Origin: JABJOE01 sp964344145
Lineage (GTDB): Bacteria > Patescibacteriota > Patescibacteriia > UBA9934
Direction of reading: 5' to 3'
Length of the DNA: 64,000 nt
Assembly: GCA_964344145.1 (NCBI GenBank)
Contig: CAYFME010000003.1
Location: 15,554 to 79,553 of the forward strand
Part shown: positions 48,256-59,589 of the stretch, piece after piece
Numbering within the stretch: position 1 is the first letter of the stretch
How the letters are laid out: each line of letters starts with the position of its first letter
Made by a program: the position numbers and the translations under genes
Notes under the pieces: generated by a model
Told to the model about the DNA's origin: nothing
What the model saw: the letters and a program-made list of their open reading frames with translations, nothing else
Databases searched by the model: none

Positions 48256-49191
48256 TTATTCACCTAAGGGATCGAAACCATTTTCAACCTCCTCACCATC
48301 GGCATAACCATCACCGTCGGAGTCTGCATTTGTTGGATCGGTTCCGTATTCGTTAACCTCCTCACCATCGCTCAATCCGTCACCGTCGGTGTCAGCAGAA
48401 TCGTCGCTTGTGCCAGCGTAATATTCTTCATAGAGAGACAATCCATCGTCATCTAGGTCAGTAGCATGAAACTCCTCCATACAGTCCGTCTCACTCCCAT
48501 AAGTGGTCAAACCTGTACAGCCGTTTGGATCACCTCCCCTGACAATGTCGTTTTTTGTTTCTTCCTCTAAACATAGAGCCTCTCTCACACCGTATTCCTC
48601 GCACAAACCCGCATCAATGATAATCGCTTCTAGACGGCTCTCGCAACGCTCTACCAATAGAGGATCGCGCAACAGTTTACAATTTCCGTAATAGAGATTC
48701 TCCACGTAGATGTCGAACAAAATCGTATCAACACAAGTAATCTGACGCTCCTCATCTTCAATCAGCTCGCACTGATCTCGATCCAAGCGATCATAGGCAA
48801 TGTCAAAGACACAATTGTACGCCAGATCTAGATCATCAGCTTCTAAACAGAGTGAAGGCTCATTCATCTCCTGCGCCGCATTGATCCAGACTCGATCCTT
48901 ACACAGCGCAGGCTCTTCATCTTCTTCACACTCCTCAAGATCATGTTGCACCAACTCATACGCTTCATTCATCTCTTCGTCTGTCACCTCATCAATATCC
49001 GGCGACAGTAATGCCCTCACGCCCCAAATAGCCAGTAAACCTACAACGATCAGAATAAGAACAACGATAATGTATCGCAACCACGGCTTTCCTCCCGAAG
49101 CCTTCTGCCCTGTTGTCTGAACAGATGCCTGTTGTGCAACAGGCTGTCCAGCGTCATCGAGCTCGTAGAATTGTTGCTCGCTATTCTCCAT
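48256..49191 (-). CDS. Single-pass membrane protein with Cys-rich domain and C-terminal Asp repeats
   Basis: This 311-residue protein has a membrane helix (about 38-60), an extracellular helical domain with about eleven Cys spaced like disulfide pairs (for example DLEECEEDEEPALCKD), and C-terminal calcium-type repeats (DTDGDGLSDGEE, DSDGDGYADGEE). The ATG at 49191 follows the stop of the giant gene by 1 bp; the ATG at 49203 would overlap it. Confidence 0.8.
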   Translation of the reverse strand: MENSEQQFYELDDAGQPVAQQASVQTTGQKASGGKPWLRYIIVVLILIVVGLLAIWGVRALLSPDIDEVTDEEMNEAYELVQHDLEECEEDEEPALCKDRVWINAAQEMNEPSLCLEADDLDLAYNCVFDIAYDRLDRDQCELIEDEERQITCVDTILFDIYVENLYYGNCKLLRDPLLVERCESRLEAIIIDAGLCEEYGVREALCLEEETKNDIVRGGDPNGCTGLTTYGSETDCMEEFHATDLDDDGLSLYEEYYAGTSDDSADTDGDGLSDGEEVNEYGTDPTNADSDGDGYADGEEVENGFDPLGE

Positions 49192-49192
49192 A

Positions 49193-52100
49193 CTATGGTT
49201 CACAGTAGCGTAGTCGGACGTCGCTCAACGTCACCGTTCCATCTTCGTCGTCATTTGCTTGCTGGAACGACAGGCGGATTGGAATCTCTTGAGCATTTTC
49301 GCCATCACACTCAAATCCTTCCGGCCATGGCAACTCAACACCCTCGCCTTCTTCAACCGTACTTGTCACAGCCTCACCGTCGACAATGTAGCTGATGCTG
49401 ATCGAGATAATCGAGTCGATAATCTGCTCATACGCCGTTGCAATCTCCTCTTCAGAATCTCCACTGTGAGCGTAGTCAACAAGCGTCTCCTCACTTGGGT
49501 TACCACTAGACCAACACGCAAGCTGATCAAGCAAATCCATATCCTCCGGATCGTAATCATCCTCACATGTCGCTGCACGAGCGAATGGAATAGATACCAG
49601 CTCTGTTAGATGATCGCTGATACTGTCTGTCACAGCGGACAGTTTCCAGTCCTTTAGCTGGGCAATGCGAACGGGTGAAATCCATGGACTATACGGGGTC
49701 ATGGTCGTCCCTCCGCAATCACTTGGACAGGATGTGGCATCTTCTCCAACATCACAGTTAAGGTCGTTATTGCACGATCCTGAGCTCGTACCTCCACTTC
49801 CACTTGTAGCTGTGCAGGTTGACGTACAACTCGCCGCACAATCCACTGCCGAGGAACTGATCACACAACTTGCACCCGAGGTTGAGCCATTAATAACATC
49901 ACAGCACTCTGTACTAATCTGACAGCTACTACATGACTCTCCGGTAAGAAGCTCGCTAGAATCATCGCAGCTCTCGCCATCAGCCGAGTTCGTATAATCA
50001 TCACCACATGTTGAGTATTGGCAGGCAACATCACCTGCATCTGGACCGTTACAATCTGCGGTCTCCCCACCATCGTCGCATTCCTCACCATTACTTGACT
50101 GAACCGTTCCATCTCCACATGTTGCGGAAATACACTCGTTTGAGCACTCATCATCGTCTGTGTCGTTGCCATCGTCGCATTCCTCACCCCATTCATCATC
50201 AACTTCACCGTTTCCACAGAAGGAATCTTTCCAATCATCTTCATCCATCCAAGAACCGTCGTCATTCTTATAATCGTCACAGAATGACTCCTCTGGACTA
50301 ATCGTCGATTCGCTGGCCGATTTCAGGCCGACGGTATAGAGCTCAGCGTCATATTCGTACTTAATGCGACACGCCGCCAGCGCTGGATCGATCTCGAGGG
50401 ATTCATCAATACCGGAATTGTACCAATTACCATCAGTCATCAGCACGACGATGCGACGATAGTCGTCCGACCCATAGGTTGAGTCTGCCCAATCCAGCAT
50501 GTTTATTGCCGCATTGAGTCCGTAATAAGTGTAGGTTCCGCTTTCACCATAGTACGAACCAACCTCAGACTTGGCGTCCGTACTGTAGTCTTCCGTAAAG
50601 AAGTAGTTTGAACCATTCATGGAAACGTACGCGTAATCAGACTCTGTCACGTCCGTCGCGTCACCGTCATCCGATGCCTGCGGACTTCCAAAACCAATCA
50701 ATCCAACACGGACCTTCGATCCAAGCGCGTCGTACATGTCTTCCAGACCCTGTTGCATCGCTTCAACGGTCACATCCATGCGCGTGGTCGTTCCGTTACA
50801 AACGTTGCTGTCGCAATTGCTGTTTTTGTAGCACGTCGATTCGTCATCAGAACAGGTACCATCAAAGTAGTATTCCATTGATCCAGAAAGATCTGTCACG
50901 AAAATGACATCCGCGGTTGTCTCGTCAAAATTATACTCGACGTCCGCCGTGAGCTTTGTTGCCACGGTACAGGCCGGGAAGTAGACCGTCGCTGAGTTTC
51001 CTGTCGGCAAAACGCTTCCTGACGTATCGGCATCGTAGGACAACAGCTCAACCTCTGTATCACGTTTTGCGCCAAGCTCATTCGTCTTCATCAAGAGCTG
51101 ATCATTCTCGTAGGTGAACGGACACTGCGACTCACAATCATCGGCACAAGATGGGAAGACACACTCTCCATCGCCATCATCATGTTCGCAATCGTCATCA
51201 TCCAAACACACAAAGCCGTTATTTCCTCCACTATTACACGATCCAGCATTTTCGCAGATATAATACGCCGTCGCATCATCATTCGTCGTAACCCCACCTT
51301 CGTCATCACGATCACAGGTTCCGCTCACGCTCCAATTCTCTTGCTTGAGCGATCCATCACCTAGATCATACTCAACATACCAATACGGCAAGTCATCTCC
51401 ATCACAAATCTCATCATCTTCGATCTCATTGTTTCCACAGAAGGCGCCTGAGTACGTCACCTTCACACAACTCTCGTTACAGTACGAGCACGTTGAACCA
51501 TACGAAGCCTCGCAGACCTCACCATTGTCAGCGCCTTCGTCACATTGCTCTTCGCCATCGAGAATATAGCCGTCTCCACAGACGTTTTCCTGACACTCCG
51601 TCGTACAGCTATCGGTCGAGTCGTCGTTTCCGTCGTCGCATTCCTCGCCATCATCGACAACACCGTCACCACAATCGCTTGAGGCCTTACATGACACGCC
51701 TTTCCAGAATGACGTTGTTGACCATGGACTGTTCCAGCCACAGGTTTCGCCATTTTCGCCGTCGTCGGCGCAGGTGATCGTTCGCGTGGTTGGGAACGTT
51801 GAGGTCGAACATTCTCCGTCACCAGCGCTCGTTGAGCTGTCGCAGTAGGCGTTGGAGGTACATGGATAACCGATCAAACTCGTGTCACCGGCGAGACAGA
51901 CATTTGTGGTCTCACACTCGGCGGCCCAATCATTGGATCCATCATCGCCACAGGTTCCGCTACCGTCGCAGTCATCGTCATCGTCACATTCGGAACCCTC
52001 TTCAGACCCTCCAACACACAGCTCACCGTCGTAGGAATCGGTGTTGCTATCACACGTCTCGCCGTTTCCTTCGTCCACAGTGCCGTCACCGCAGTACGAC

Positions 52101-55100
52101 GCTGGTCCGGCACAGTCCCAGGCACAACTGCTGTTTGGATTTGCGTCGTACGTTCCGTTGAGCTGTGTGCAACTCGATCCACCGTAGGTCAATCCAGAAA
52201 CAGATGTGGATCCACAATCACACAGCTCACCGCCGGCAAGCGATCCGTCACCACAGCTAAACGTGGAGTCATACGTACAGTCATCATCGCAGAAACCGTA
52301 GGAACCGTTGTAGGAACCATCATCACAGGTCTCGCCTGAATCAATGACACCGTTTCCACACTCAAACGCTTCACACGTAGCGCTATCATCATCCTCTGTG
52401 CTCAAACAGTCATCGGCACAGACCTGCGCGATGGATCCGTCTTCATCATTTGTCTTATCCCCGTCACCGTCGGAATCGACATCTGTGTCTGAATCACACA
52501 ATTCAGCGTCGATCGCTTGACCAACCTCACAAACCTCACTTCCACCAATCACACCGTCGCCACATGTCGTCTCGTCGCCCCACTTCGTGTTGTCACAGAA
52601 ATAGGATGGACTTGTGAAACCGTCGCCACCTCCAGACTTGGAAAAAATCTTAATGTTATAATCGTCGGATGTATCGTCGTCAATATCCGCTGTCCAGGCA
52701 GTACCGAAATACTCGAGCTCAGCACCAATGTAGTATCCACCCTTGCCATACGCACGGTAATGATAAACATTCGTCTCGCGGTTTGGACATAGGTACTCTC
52801 CCGTCGTGTGATTCACACAGGTATCTGCCTCGTAATTCGTGTGTGTTCCATCTTCTCCGCAGTTAACGTACGCGTTGAGCGGATCGGAAGGAGGTGTTGC
52901 AGCAAGCTCGGTGGCAAATTCCTGATTCCATGAGCTCCACGCGGATGAAGTGAGAGATGACACAAAGGTTCCGGAGCTTAGCTGTGGTGTACCTGGCAAA
53001 CACTCTTCATCCTCTGGACACTGACTGTCCGAAGAACATGTCTGACTCGTTGTATCTTCACAGTAACCGTTTGTCTCACCATAATCCTCAATCATCGCTG
53101 CCAAATCGGTGATATCGGTCAAACGATGCATGTCGCGTCGCACCTTCGCCGCCTGATCATTACAACGTTCGCCGAGTGCCCAATCACAATCGTGATCTGA
53201 TTCACAGACGTCATCGGTGTAAGAACCTCCGCTGTCGATACACAGCGCGGTATCTTCAAAGTTGGTGTTAAATGAAAGGTTTGCAACAAGTTGATTGTAA
53301 ATGTTGATCGTCTCTTGCGATGCGCCGGAGTTGTAGGAGATCACGAACATGTTCGGATACATCGCTGCGGAAGCACGGTTCGGGAATGCGATATAGGTCG
53401 TACGACCATCTTCGATCGCCGGATAAGCGGAGTCTTCCAGCTGAGTTGGCGCTCCGCCAAATCCTTGCGCGGTGTACCACGCCGCAGGACTCAAGTAATC
53501 CGAGTTGCGCGCAATACGAATACCGATCGCGTCACCCGTTGCTTCGCCATCCTCGGTGAGGCGGAAGAAGTATTCCTTAATCACATCTTCTGTCTCAATG
53601 TCCTCCGTCAGAACAACATCCACGTCTGGATAATCATCATCCTCGGTCTCGGCTCCATCATCACGACAGTAGTAGGTTGAGAAATTCATCCATCCAATAC
53701 CAAGTTCCGCACCGGCCGCCGTTCCGGTGGCATCATCAATGAATGGGAAGTCGTCGAGCTCCGGCCATGGATTCTCACACACGATCGCAATCGCGTCGGT
53801 CGTACCGCTGTGAGACTCGCCTGAGGTTTCGCCCTGCACATCTGTGGAGATCGTGGCTGTCGCCGTGATGCTGACTTCACCATTTTCTCCAGCGGCCTCA
53901 TAGTTGGCGTCTGCCGTTCCATCCGTACCCGTCCCTTCGCTTTGCTGTGCGAGAATCTCCTCGGAGCTATCGTCGGTCTTCCACGTTGTCCAGGACCAAT
54001 CGTAAACGGAGGTGATTGGCTCGATTTGTTGCTTCGTACCTGTGGTATAGGAGTAGGCGGTGGCCAGGTAGTCGTGATCTTCTTCCACCTTTGTGTAGAC
54101 ACCCGGACTGTCTTCGTCTACGTCGTCTACCTCAACCAGATCCAGCTCACAGAGCTCCTCGTACGTCGTAAAGTCCTGTGAAGAGTCGCCGTCCATCTCA
54201 ACACCGTAGAACGACAATGCACCACCGCGCTCAACATCGGAGTCGGAAACGTCATCACCAAGAATGTGAATCGTGTAGTCTGCGGTCGCCTCAAGGAGGG
54301 TGTCGTAATGGAAGACCACCTGATACTCACCGCTATCTGTTGCGCTTTGACTGACACTCGTGATCTCGACAATACAGTCACCACTCGTCTGCGCCTGCAC
54401 AACGCCCGTTCCAAACAACGCACTCATTCGGTAGAACATACGCGCCAGCGCACTCGTTCCAACCGTAGCTGTCTCTGCATGGGCGATCGTGTCGTGTGAG
54501 TCAGGACACGAAACGGAACTCGTATCAAGAACCAAATACATGTTACTGACCTCTTCGTCCGTGTCTTCGTCTGTATAGAAGAAACTCGCGGTATCCATCT
54601 TCTCGCTAAAGAGTCCGTAAATCGCTGCGTTACGACAGGCGTTGCCACTGTTTGGATACAGATCAACCTCAGGGCGCGCCATGCAGCAGGAGTTTGTCGC
54701 TGGACCGTAGCCAGAATCGCAGTCGTCGTCGGTTTCGGCGACACACGAAAGGTACAACGAAGTACTCGTTGAGACATCGTCGTACGTAACCTCAATGGTC
54801 GTCTGCGCCACGCGGCTATCTACATCAACCTGCTCAGCAGCCGAATCTAAAATCTCAACCATTTGCAATGGGTCGATATTACCATCGCCTCCTGACGTAT
54901 AGGTTGAATCTTCACACAAATCGTACTCTCCCGATCCTGCTTCTCCATCACCACAAACAGAGGGGGATGAGTAGGAAACAGACGAGCCTTCCCAAAGACA
55001 ATCATCTCCGCAGCCCTCTTCCCCATCACAGTCTTCACCCTCACCGTCAGATCCTTGATCAGTAATTCCATCCCCACAAGTACCGTAAGATCCGGCCGAT

Positions 55101-58100
55101 CCTTCACGCAAACAGCTGGAAGAACAGCCATTGCCATCGGTGGTACCGCCATCATCACAGGTCTCGTACGGATCCGTCACGACTCCATCGCCACACTCAG
55201 CCTCGATCGAAGTAACAGCCGTGGAGCCTTCATTCAAACAAACCGAGGAACAACCATCGCCAGAAGAACGATTTCCGTCGTCGCAATCTTCCCCTCCCGT
55301 TCCATCGGTGTGTCCAATACTGCCGTTACCGCAGGTTGCGCCAGCAGCACTGGAGCCTTCATTCAAACACGAAGACGAACACCCATCACCATCGGTAATG
55401 TTGCCGTCATCACACTCTTCTCCGGCACCTGTGGAGGAATCGTAATCACGTGTACCGTCTCCACAACAACCCGAACTGGTTGCCTCACAGGTGTCAGCGT
55501 AGGTACAGTCGGCAGCCTCACTACACGTGTCCCCACTAATTGAACACGTTCCCGTACCATCCTCGGATTCTTCCGTGCCATCACACGTCTCGGCACAATC
55601 GTCGTCGTCGCTACAGGAATCTCCACCTGCGGCACACGCATACGAGCAACTATCTGTTCCCTCGGCAAGACACTCGGAGGAACAGCCGTCGCCGTCTGCG
55701 ACGTTTCCGTCATCGCAGTCCTCGCCGTCATCAAGATTACTTCCGTCATCGTCGCCGTCATCTCCACACACCGCGGTGTAGCTTTCTGATCCCGTTGCCA
55801 AACACGACTCCGTACATCCGGCGTGGATACCTTCTTTGTTTACGTCAAAGAGACTCGTGTTGATCTGGGTCCACTCGGCGACATCCGTGTCGTCGATGAT
55901 TGGATCAGTCCAGTCGTAGTCGTAGCTGTACGCCGAGAGCTTCTGACCAGAGACCGAACACTCATCCTGCTCGCCGTACGGCTGCACGAAGTACTCGACG
56001 GTTTCGCCAATGGCCTCAGCCGTGTGACCATCTGGCGTCAGCTCAAGACGATCGACGGTACACAGCGACTCATCCTCGCGCGTTGAGAAAATCCAAGAGT
56101 AATCATCACCGTAGTTGGTCTTTGTAAGTTCTACGCCGCTTTGCGAGCTCGCGTCACCTGAGATGACCACGCGGAAGAACGTATCGGGAGTCAGCTGCGC
56201 GTCCCATCCCGACTCGGTGATCGTTAACGCGATTTCGTCACACTTGTCGCTGTCGGTACATGCCGTTGTACTATCAACCTCCGTGAGTCCAATACACAAC
56301 TCATTGGAACATTCATAGAGCGTGACCATGCCTGGATCTTCAAGGCTGTCGTCCATCTTGATATTAAACGACGCGCCGATAGCACCGTTCACACAGGCCG
56401 TTGTACAGCTTGGCCAGTAGTCGGTGACGTATGGATCGCTGTAATCGATAATCAAATCTGCATCATCGTCGATGCCACTACTATCCTCTTGTGCCGACAC
56501 CGTGTCCTCACCTTCCGCTAGCGCTTGGGCGACCGCACAGGAATCACCTAATGATGTATCTTCGCAAGAACCCTCCGTCAACGTTGCATAGGAGCTTGAC
56601 CCCAAACTCCATGTCCACGTGTAGCTCGTGGCATCAAGCACCTGACAGTCGACGACCGGCAGCGCCTCATATTCGGTTGTTCCGTCTTCCTCTTCAATCG
56701 TTGCGGAACTTGGACTAATCATCACCTCTTCAACATCACAATCGTCTGTTGAGGATCCTGTGACGAACTCCCACTGAACGGCACTATCCATTTGAGCACC
56801 GTCCTCGGACTCCACGTCCCTATCGATATAAACCAAGTAGCGCGTGTCAGCCTCAAAACCACTGTGCGTCATCGTAAAGGATGTTGCTGATGTACTAGAT
56901 GACGTTGATGGCTCGTTGGTTGTAAATGTTGATGTACTGTCACAGTCCTCATCCGCACAGGTATACACCTGAATGTAATCGGTCGTGAGGAAATCGGTAT
57001 CCATCAACGTGGTAAACGTACCGCGAATCGTGGCATTCACACACACCTCATCGGTAAAGTCTTCGTTTGGTACACCAGAAATCGTGTCATCAGAACATTC
57101 CACAACAAGATCTGGCGTTTCAGGAATGTCCCCGGTTCCAAAGTACCAGCTGTAGGCTGCGTCGGAGATATCTTCCTCCTCTTCCTCATCCTCAGAAGAA
57201 ATCGCAAAGTTGGTCGCGTTACTTTCCTCGCCATCGCTGTTAAACACACTCATCGGACCGGTAACAGCATCGGTTGGAACGGTCACCGTGATCTCATCGC
57301 TAGACCAACCATCCGTTGCCAATGTCGCACTCGCACCATCGTAAAACTCGACGGTTCCGTCATCTGATCCAAAGTTGTCACCATAAATCACGACTGTGTC
57401 ACCAGCCTCACCTCGTGAAGGGTCGATAGAACACACACCCGGCGTTGGATCGTCCTCTGTAATCGTAAAATCAACACTTTCCGATTCATCACCGGACTGT
57501 GTCTCGACATACAAAGAGTAGTCGCCAGCTTCGACATCATCCGTGTTGGTAAACGTATCTGGCACGATAATAATGATCTGTTCACCGCCCCAGTAATCCT
57601 CAGAACAAGCGTCTGGGAAATCGACACTTCCTTGCGCCGTTCCAAGAGACGAGTGTTCAAACCAAACGTTTCCGACCGATCCACCAAAATTCGTTCCCGT
57701 GATCGTCACGTACTGACCAATACCACCTTCTTCGGGATCAATGGACGAAATGGTTGGCACTTCATCAGTGTCGTCAATCACACCAAAGCTGACAGTGTTC
57801 GACTCATTGCCGTCGACAACAATGGAAACGTCGTAGTATTCGTTCACGGTCACAGACGGAACCGTAATCGCTGCTTCGGTTGACGACCAGCTCGTATAGC
57901 TTCCCGCTTCCGACTCGTTGTCCTCTTCGTCGGTGAAGATGATGGTCGAATCGCTCTGCTCGTCGCCAAAATTGGTACCTTCAAGTGTCAAAGCGCTAGT
58001 AATTAAGCCTGTGTCTTCTGAAAGATCACACAAGTTTGGACGCTCAGTCTCATTAACGTCAAAATCGTCGATGATCGCACCGTTGTCGTCATCGGTTGTT

Positions 58101-59587
58101 TCCTCGTAGTCGTTACTGGTGATCAATGTAATCGGACCGTCGCCCGCACCCTCAGGAACCTCAACGATGATCTCCTCATCGTCCCAGCCGTCGCCACAGT
58201 TCGGAATCTCCGCTTCCACGGTTCCGCCGCTGCCGTCGTCAAAGTAGATCGTTCCTTCCGCACCACCGAATCCCTCACCAGAAATCGTCACATACGTTCC
58301 CTCGGCACCATCTTCAGGCGAGATGCTCTCGATCTCAGGATAGGAAACACACACGCCTTCCAAGCACGTTCCGCTTGAACAATCACTATCTTCTTCACAA
58401 CTCGATCCGTCACACGCACCACAATCTTCTCCGCCACAGTCCTCACCTTCCTCATCTTCATCCTTCTCTTCGTTGAAGCAGTGCGCAGCCGTTGCGAGGA
58501 TGTTAATGGAATCTGTGTCGGTGTTTCCGGCGATATCTTCAACCGTCACTTCGATGGTGTACTTTGTGCCAGACTCAAGATCTGTCGTGTAGTAGGTGGT
58601 TTCAATCGTGACGTCCGAAAGATCCTCGCCTTCGGCACCGACGCTATCAAACTGATCACCATTGTCATCGAAGAAATCGGCCGTCGCCACTTCGCTATCG
58701 TCCGTTGCAACTACTTGTACGAGTGTCGACGCATCAACGGAAATGCGTTCGTTATTGTCTGGATACGTCAGCTCAGCTTCAGGATCATCAACGTCGACGA
58801 TTTCACCACTCGTGAAACTCGTAGTACATGAGTCCGAGCTACACACAAGCGATCGGCCGGACGTGCTTTCAATATCTTCTGTGACCTCGACGGTAAACTC
58901 AGTGTTCTCGTCAAAACAGTATCGATCATCGTTTGGCTCTGGACATGCCGCAGATGGGACAAACGAAATCTTGCTTCCACTCACGCTCAACGTTCCGTCA
59001 ACCTCCTCACCTGTCGACGTATTCGTGATTGTCACATTGCCAGAGACCGTATCCTCATCCACGTTCCGCGAGAACGTAATTTGCACTTTGATGTTACGGA
59101 TGGATACCTCGCCCTCAGGAGAAAAGTCCTTCACAGAGAATGAGCTGACACTTGAGCCTCCACCCAAACTATTATCATCGTCACTACTTGAAGAGCTGGA
59201 GTCGGAACCGCTCGATGCACCCAAAATGGCATTTAATACAAACGTTGCAATGGCATAGGACATCAGCACGATGGCCAAGCCAATCACACCGTTGATCAAT
59301 ATCTTTTTTGCTTTGGCGACTTTATCTGCGTCCCCACCGGCTGTCATCCAAACAAATCCACCCCAAAGCACGATAATGACGGCAATGATGCCAAGAAATC
59401 CAAGGATCGTACGGATAATCTTTGCAATAACAACGCTCAGGCTTTCATCGCCCAATCCTGAATCCTCGGCTACCTCCTCCAACTCATCCGTCTGCGCATC
59501 AACAACTTGTGGGAATGCCAAAAGCCCTCCCGTGAGCGTGAACAGGATGGCGAAGATGGCAAATAGGTTGCGTAGTCGAATAAGCAT
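49193..59587 (-). CDS. Giant (3464-residue) multidomain surface protein with TrbC/VirB2-like head
   Basis: The N-terminus has a signal peptide (ending VVDAQ), then two hydrophobic helices with FVWMTAGGDADKVAKAKK between them, like TrbC/VirB2 pilins. A Ser/Asp linker leads to Ig-like SbsA-type domains and three IPT/TIG domains (around residues 430-800). Next are further Ig-like domains and long runs of Cys-rich DUF4215-type repeats (CGDGVIGGSEVCE and many like it). A von Willebrand A domain at about 2890-3130 has a MIDAS start (FVTDLSGSM), and a final domain ends in Cys-Glu-Pro. The whole is extremely acidic and disulfide-rich. It is probably a membrane-tethered adhesin; attachment to a host cell is inferred. 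Confidence 0.85.
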   Translation of the reverse strand: MLIRLRNLFAIFAILFTLTGGLLAFPQVVDAQTDELEEVAEDSGLGDESLSVVIAKIIRTILGFLGIIAVIIVLWGGFVWMTAGGDADKVAKAKKILINGVIGLAIVLMSYAIATFVLNAILGASSGSDSSSSSSDDDNSLGGGSSVSSFSVKDFSPEGEVSIRNIKVQITFSRNVDEDTVSGNVTITNTSTGEEVDGTLSVSGSKISFVPSAACPEPNDDRYCFDENTEFTVEVTEDIESTSGRSLVCSSDSCTTSFTSGEIVDVDDPEAELTYPDNNERISVDASTLVQVVATDDSEVATADFFDDNGDQFDSVGAEGEDLSDVTIETTYYTTDLESGTKYTIEVTVEDIAGNTDTDSINILATAAHCFNEEKDEDEEGEDCGGEDCGACDGSSCEEDSDCSSGTCLEGVCVSYPEIESISPEDGAEGTYVTISGEGFGGAEGTIYFDDGSGGTVEAEIPNCGDGWDDEEIIVEVPEGAGDGPITLITSNDYEETTDDDNGAIIDDFDVNETERPNLCDLSEDTGLITSALTLEGTNFGDEQSDSTIIFTDEEDNESEAGSYTSWSSTEAAITVPSVTVNEYYDVSIVVDGNESNTVSFGVIDDTDEVPTISSIDPEEGGIGQYVTITGTNFGGSVGNVWFEHSSLGTAQGSVDFPDACSEDYWGGEQIIIIVPDTFTNTDDVEAGDYSLYVETQSGDESESVDFTITEDDPTPGVCSIDPSRGEAGDTVVIYGDNFGSDDGTVEFYDGASATLATDGWSSDEITVTVPTDAVTGPMSVFNSDGEESNATNFAISSEDEEEEEDISDAAYSWYFGTGDIPETPDLVVECSDDTISGVPNEDFTDEVCVNATIRGTFTTLMDTDFLTTDYIQVYTCADEDCDSTSTFTTNEPSTSSSTSATSFTMTHSGFEADTRYLVYIDRDVESEDGAQMDSAVQWEFVTGSSTDDCDVEEVMISPSSATIEEEDGTTEYEALPVVDCQVLDATSYTWTWSLGSSSYATLTEGSCEDTSLGDSCAVAQALAEGEDTVSAQEDSSGIDDDADLIIDYSDPYVTDYWPSCTTACVNGAIGASFNIKMDDSLEDPGMVTLYECSNELCIGLTEVDSTTACTDSDKCDEIALTITESGWDAQLTPDTFFRVVISGDASSQSGVELTKTNYGDDYSWIFSTREDESLCTVDRLELTPDGHTAEAIGETVEYFVQPYGEQDECSVSGQKLSAYSYDYDWTDPIIDDTDVAEWTQINTSLFDVNKEGIHAGCTESCLATGSESYTAVCGDDGDDDGSNLDDGEDCDDGNVADGDGCSSECLAEGTDSCSYACAAGGDSCSDDDDCAETCDGTEESEDGTGTCSISGDTCSEAADCTYADTCEATSSGCCGDGTRDYDSSTGAGEECDDGNITDGDGCSSSCLNEGSSAAGATCGNGSIGHTDGTGGEDCDDGNRSSGDGCSSVCLNEGSTAVTSIEAECGDGVVTDPYETCDDGGTTDGNGCSSSCLREGSAGSYGTCGDGITDQGSDGEGEDCDGEEGCGDDCLWEGSSVSYSSPSVCGDGEAGSGEYDLCEDSTYTSGGDGNIDPLQMVEILDSAAEQVDVDSRVAQTTIEVTYDDVSTSTSLYLSCVAETDDDCDSGYGPATNSCCMARPEVDLYPNSGNACRNAAIYGLFSEKMDTASFFYTDEDTDEEVSNMYLVLDTSSVSCPDSHDTIAHAETATVGTSALARMFYRMSALFGTGVVQAQTSGDCIVEITSVSQSATDSGEYQVVFHYDTLLEATADYTIHILGDDVSDSDVERGGALSFYGVEMDGDSSQDFTTYEELCELDLVEVDDVDEDSPGVYTKVEEDHDYLATAYSYTTGTKQQIEPITSVYDWSWTTWKTDDSSEEILAQQSEGTGTDGTADANYEAAGENGEVSITATATISTDVQGETSGESHSGTTDAIAIVCENPWPELDDFPFIDDATGTAAGAELGIGWMNFSTYYCRDDGAETEDDDYPDVDVVLTEDIETEDVIKEYFFRLTEDGEATGDAIGIRIARNSDYLSPAAWYTAQGFGGAPTQLEDSAYPAIEDGRTTYIAFPNRASAAMYPNMFVISYNSGASQETINIYNQLVANLSFNTNFEDTALCIDSGGSYTDDVCESDHDCDWALGERCNDQAAKVRRDMHRLTDITDLAAMIEDYGETNGYCEDTTSQTCSSDSQCPEDEECLPGTPQLSSGTFVSSLTSSAWSSWNQEFATELAATPPSDPLNAYVNCGEDGTHTNYEADTCVNHTTGEYLCPNRETNVYHYRAYGKGGYYIGAELEYFGTAWTADIDDDTSDDYNIKIFSKSGGGDGFTSPSYFCDNTKWGDETTCGDGVIGGSEVCEVGQAIDAELCDSDTDVDSDGDGDKTNDEDGSIAQVCADDCLSTEDDDSATCEAFECGNGVIDSGETCDDGSYNGSYGFCDDDCTYDSTFSCGDGSLAGGELCDCGSTSVSGLTYGGSSCTQLNGTYDANPNSSCAWDCAGPASYCGDGTVDEGNGETCDSNTDSYDGELCVGGSEEGSECDDDDDCDGSGTCGDDGSNDWAAECETTNVCLAGDTSLIGYPCTSNAYCDSSTSAGDGECSTSTFPTTRTITCADDGENGETCGWNSPWSTTSFWKGVSCKASSDCGDGVVDDGEECDDGNDDSTDSCTTECQENVCGDGYILDGEEQCDEGADNGEVCEASYGSTCSYCNESCVKVTYSGAFCGNNEIEDDEICDGDDLPYWYVEYDLGDGSLKQENWSVSGTCDRDDEGGVTTNDDATAYYICENAGSCNSGGNNGFVCLDDDDCEHDDGDGECVFPSCADDCESQCPFTYENDQLLMKTNELGAKRDTEVELLSYDADTSGSVLPTGNSATVYFPACTVATKLTADVEYNFDETTADVIFVTDLSGSMEYYFDGTCSDDESTCYKNSNCDSNVCNGTTTRMDVTVEAMQQGLEDMYDALGSKVRVGLIGFGSPQASDDGDATDVTESDYAYVSMNGSNYFFTEDYSTDAKSEVGSYYGESGTYTYYGLNAAINMLDWADSTYGSDDYRRIVVLMTDGNWYNSGIDESLEIDPALAACRIKYEYDAELYTVGLKSASESTISPEESFCDDYKNDDGSWMDEDDWKDSFCGNGEVDDEWGEECDDGNDTDDDECSNECISATCGDGTVQSSNGEECDDGGETADCNGPDAGDVACQYSTCGDDYTNSADGESCDDSSELLTGESCSSCQISTECCDVINGSTSGASCVISSSAVDCAASCTSTCTATSGSGGTSSGSCNNDLNCDVGEDATSCPSDCGGTTMTPYSPWISPVRIAQLKDWKLSAVTDSISDHLTELVSIPFARAATCEDDYDPEDMDLLDQLACWSSGNPSEETLVDYAHSGDSEEEIATAYEQIIDSIISISISYIVDGEAVTSTVEEGEGVELPWPEGFECDGENAQEIPIRLSFQQANDDEDGTVTLSDVRLRYCEP

Positions 59588-59589
59588 GG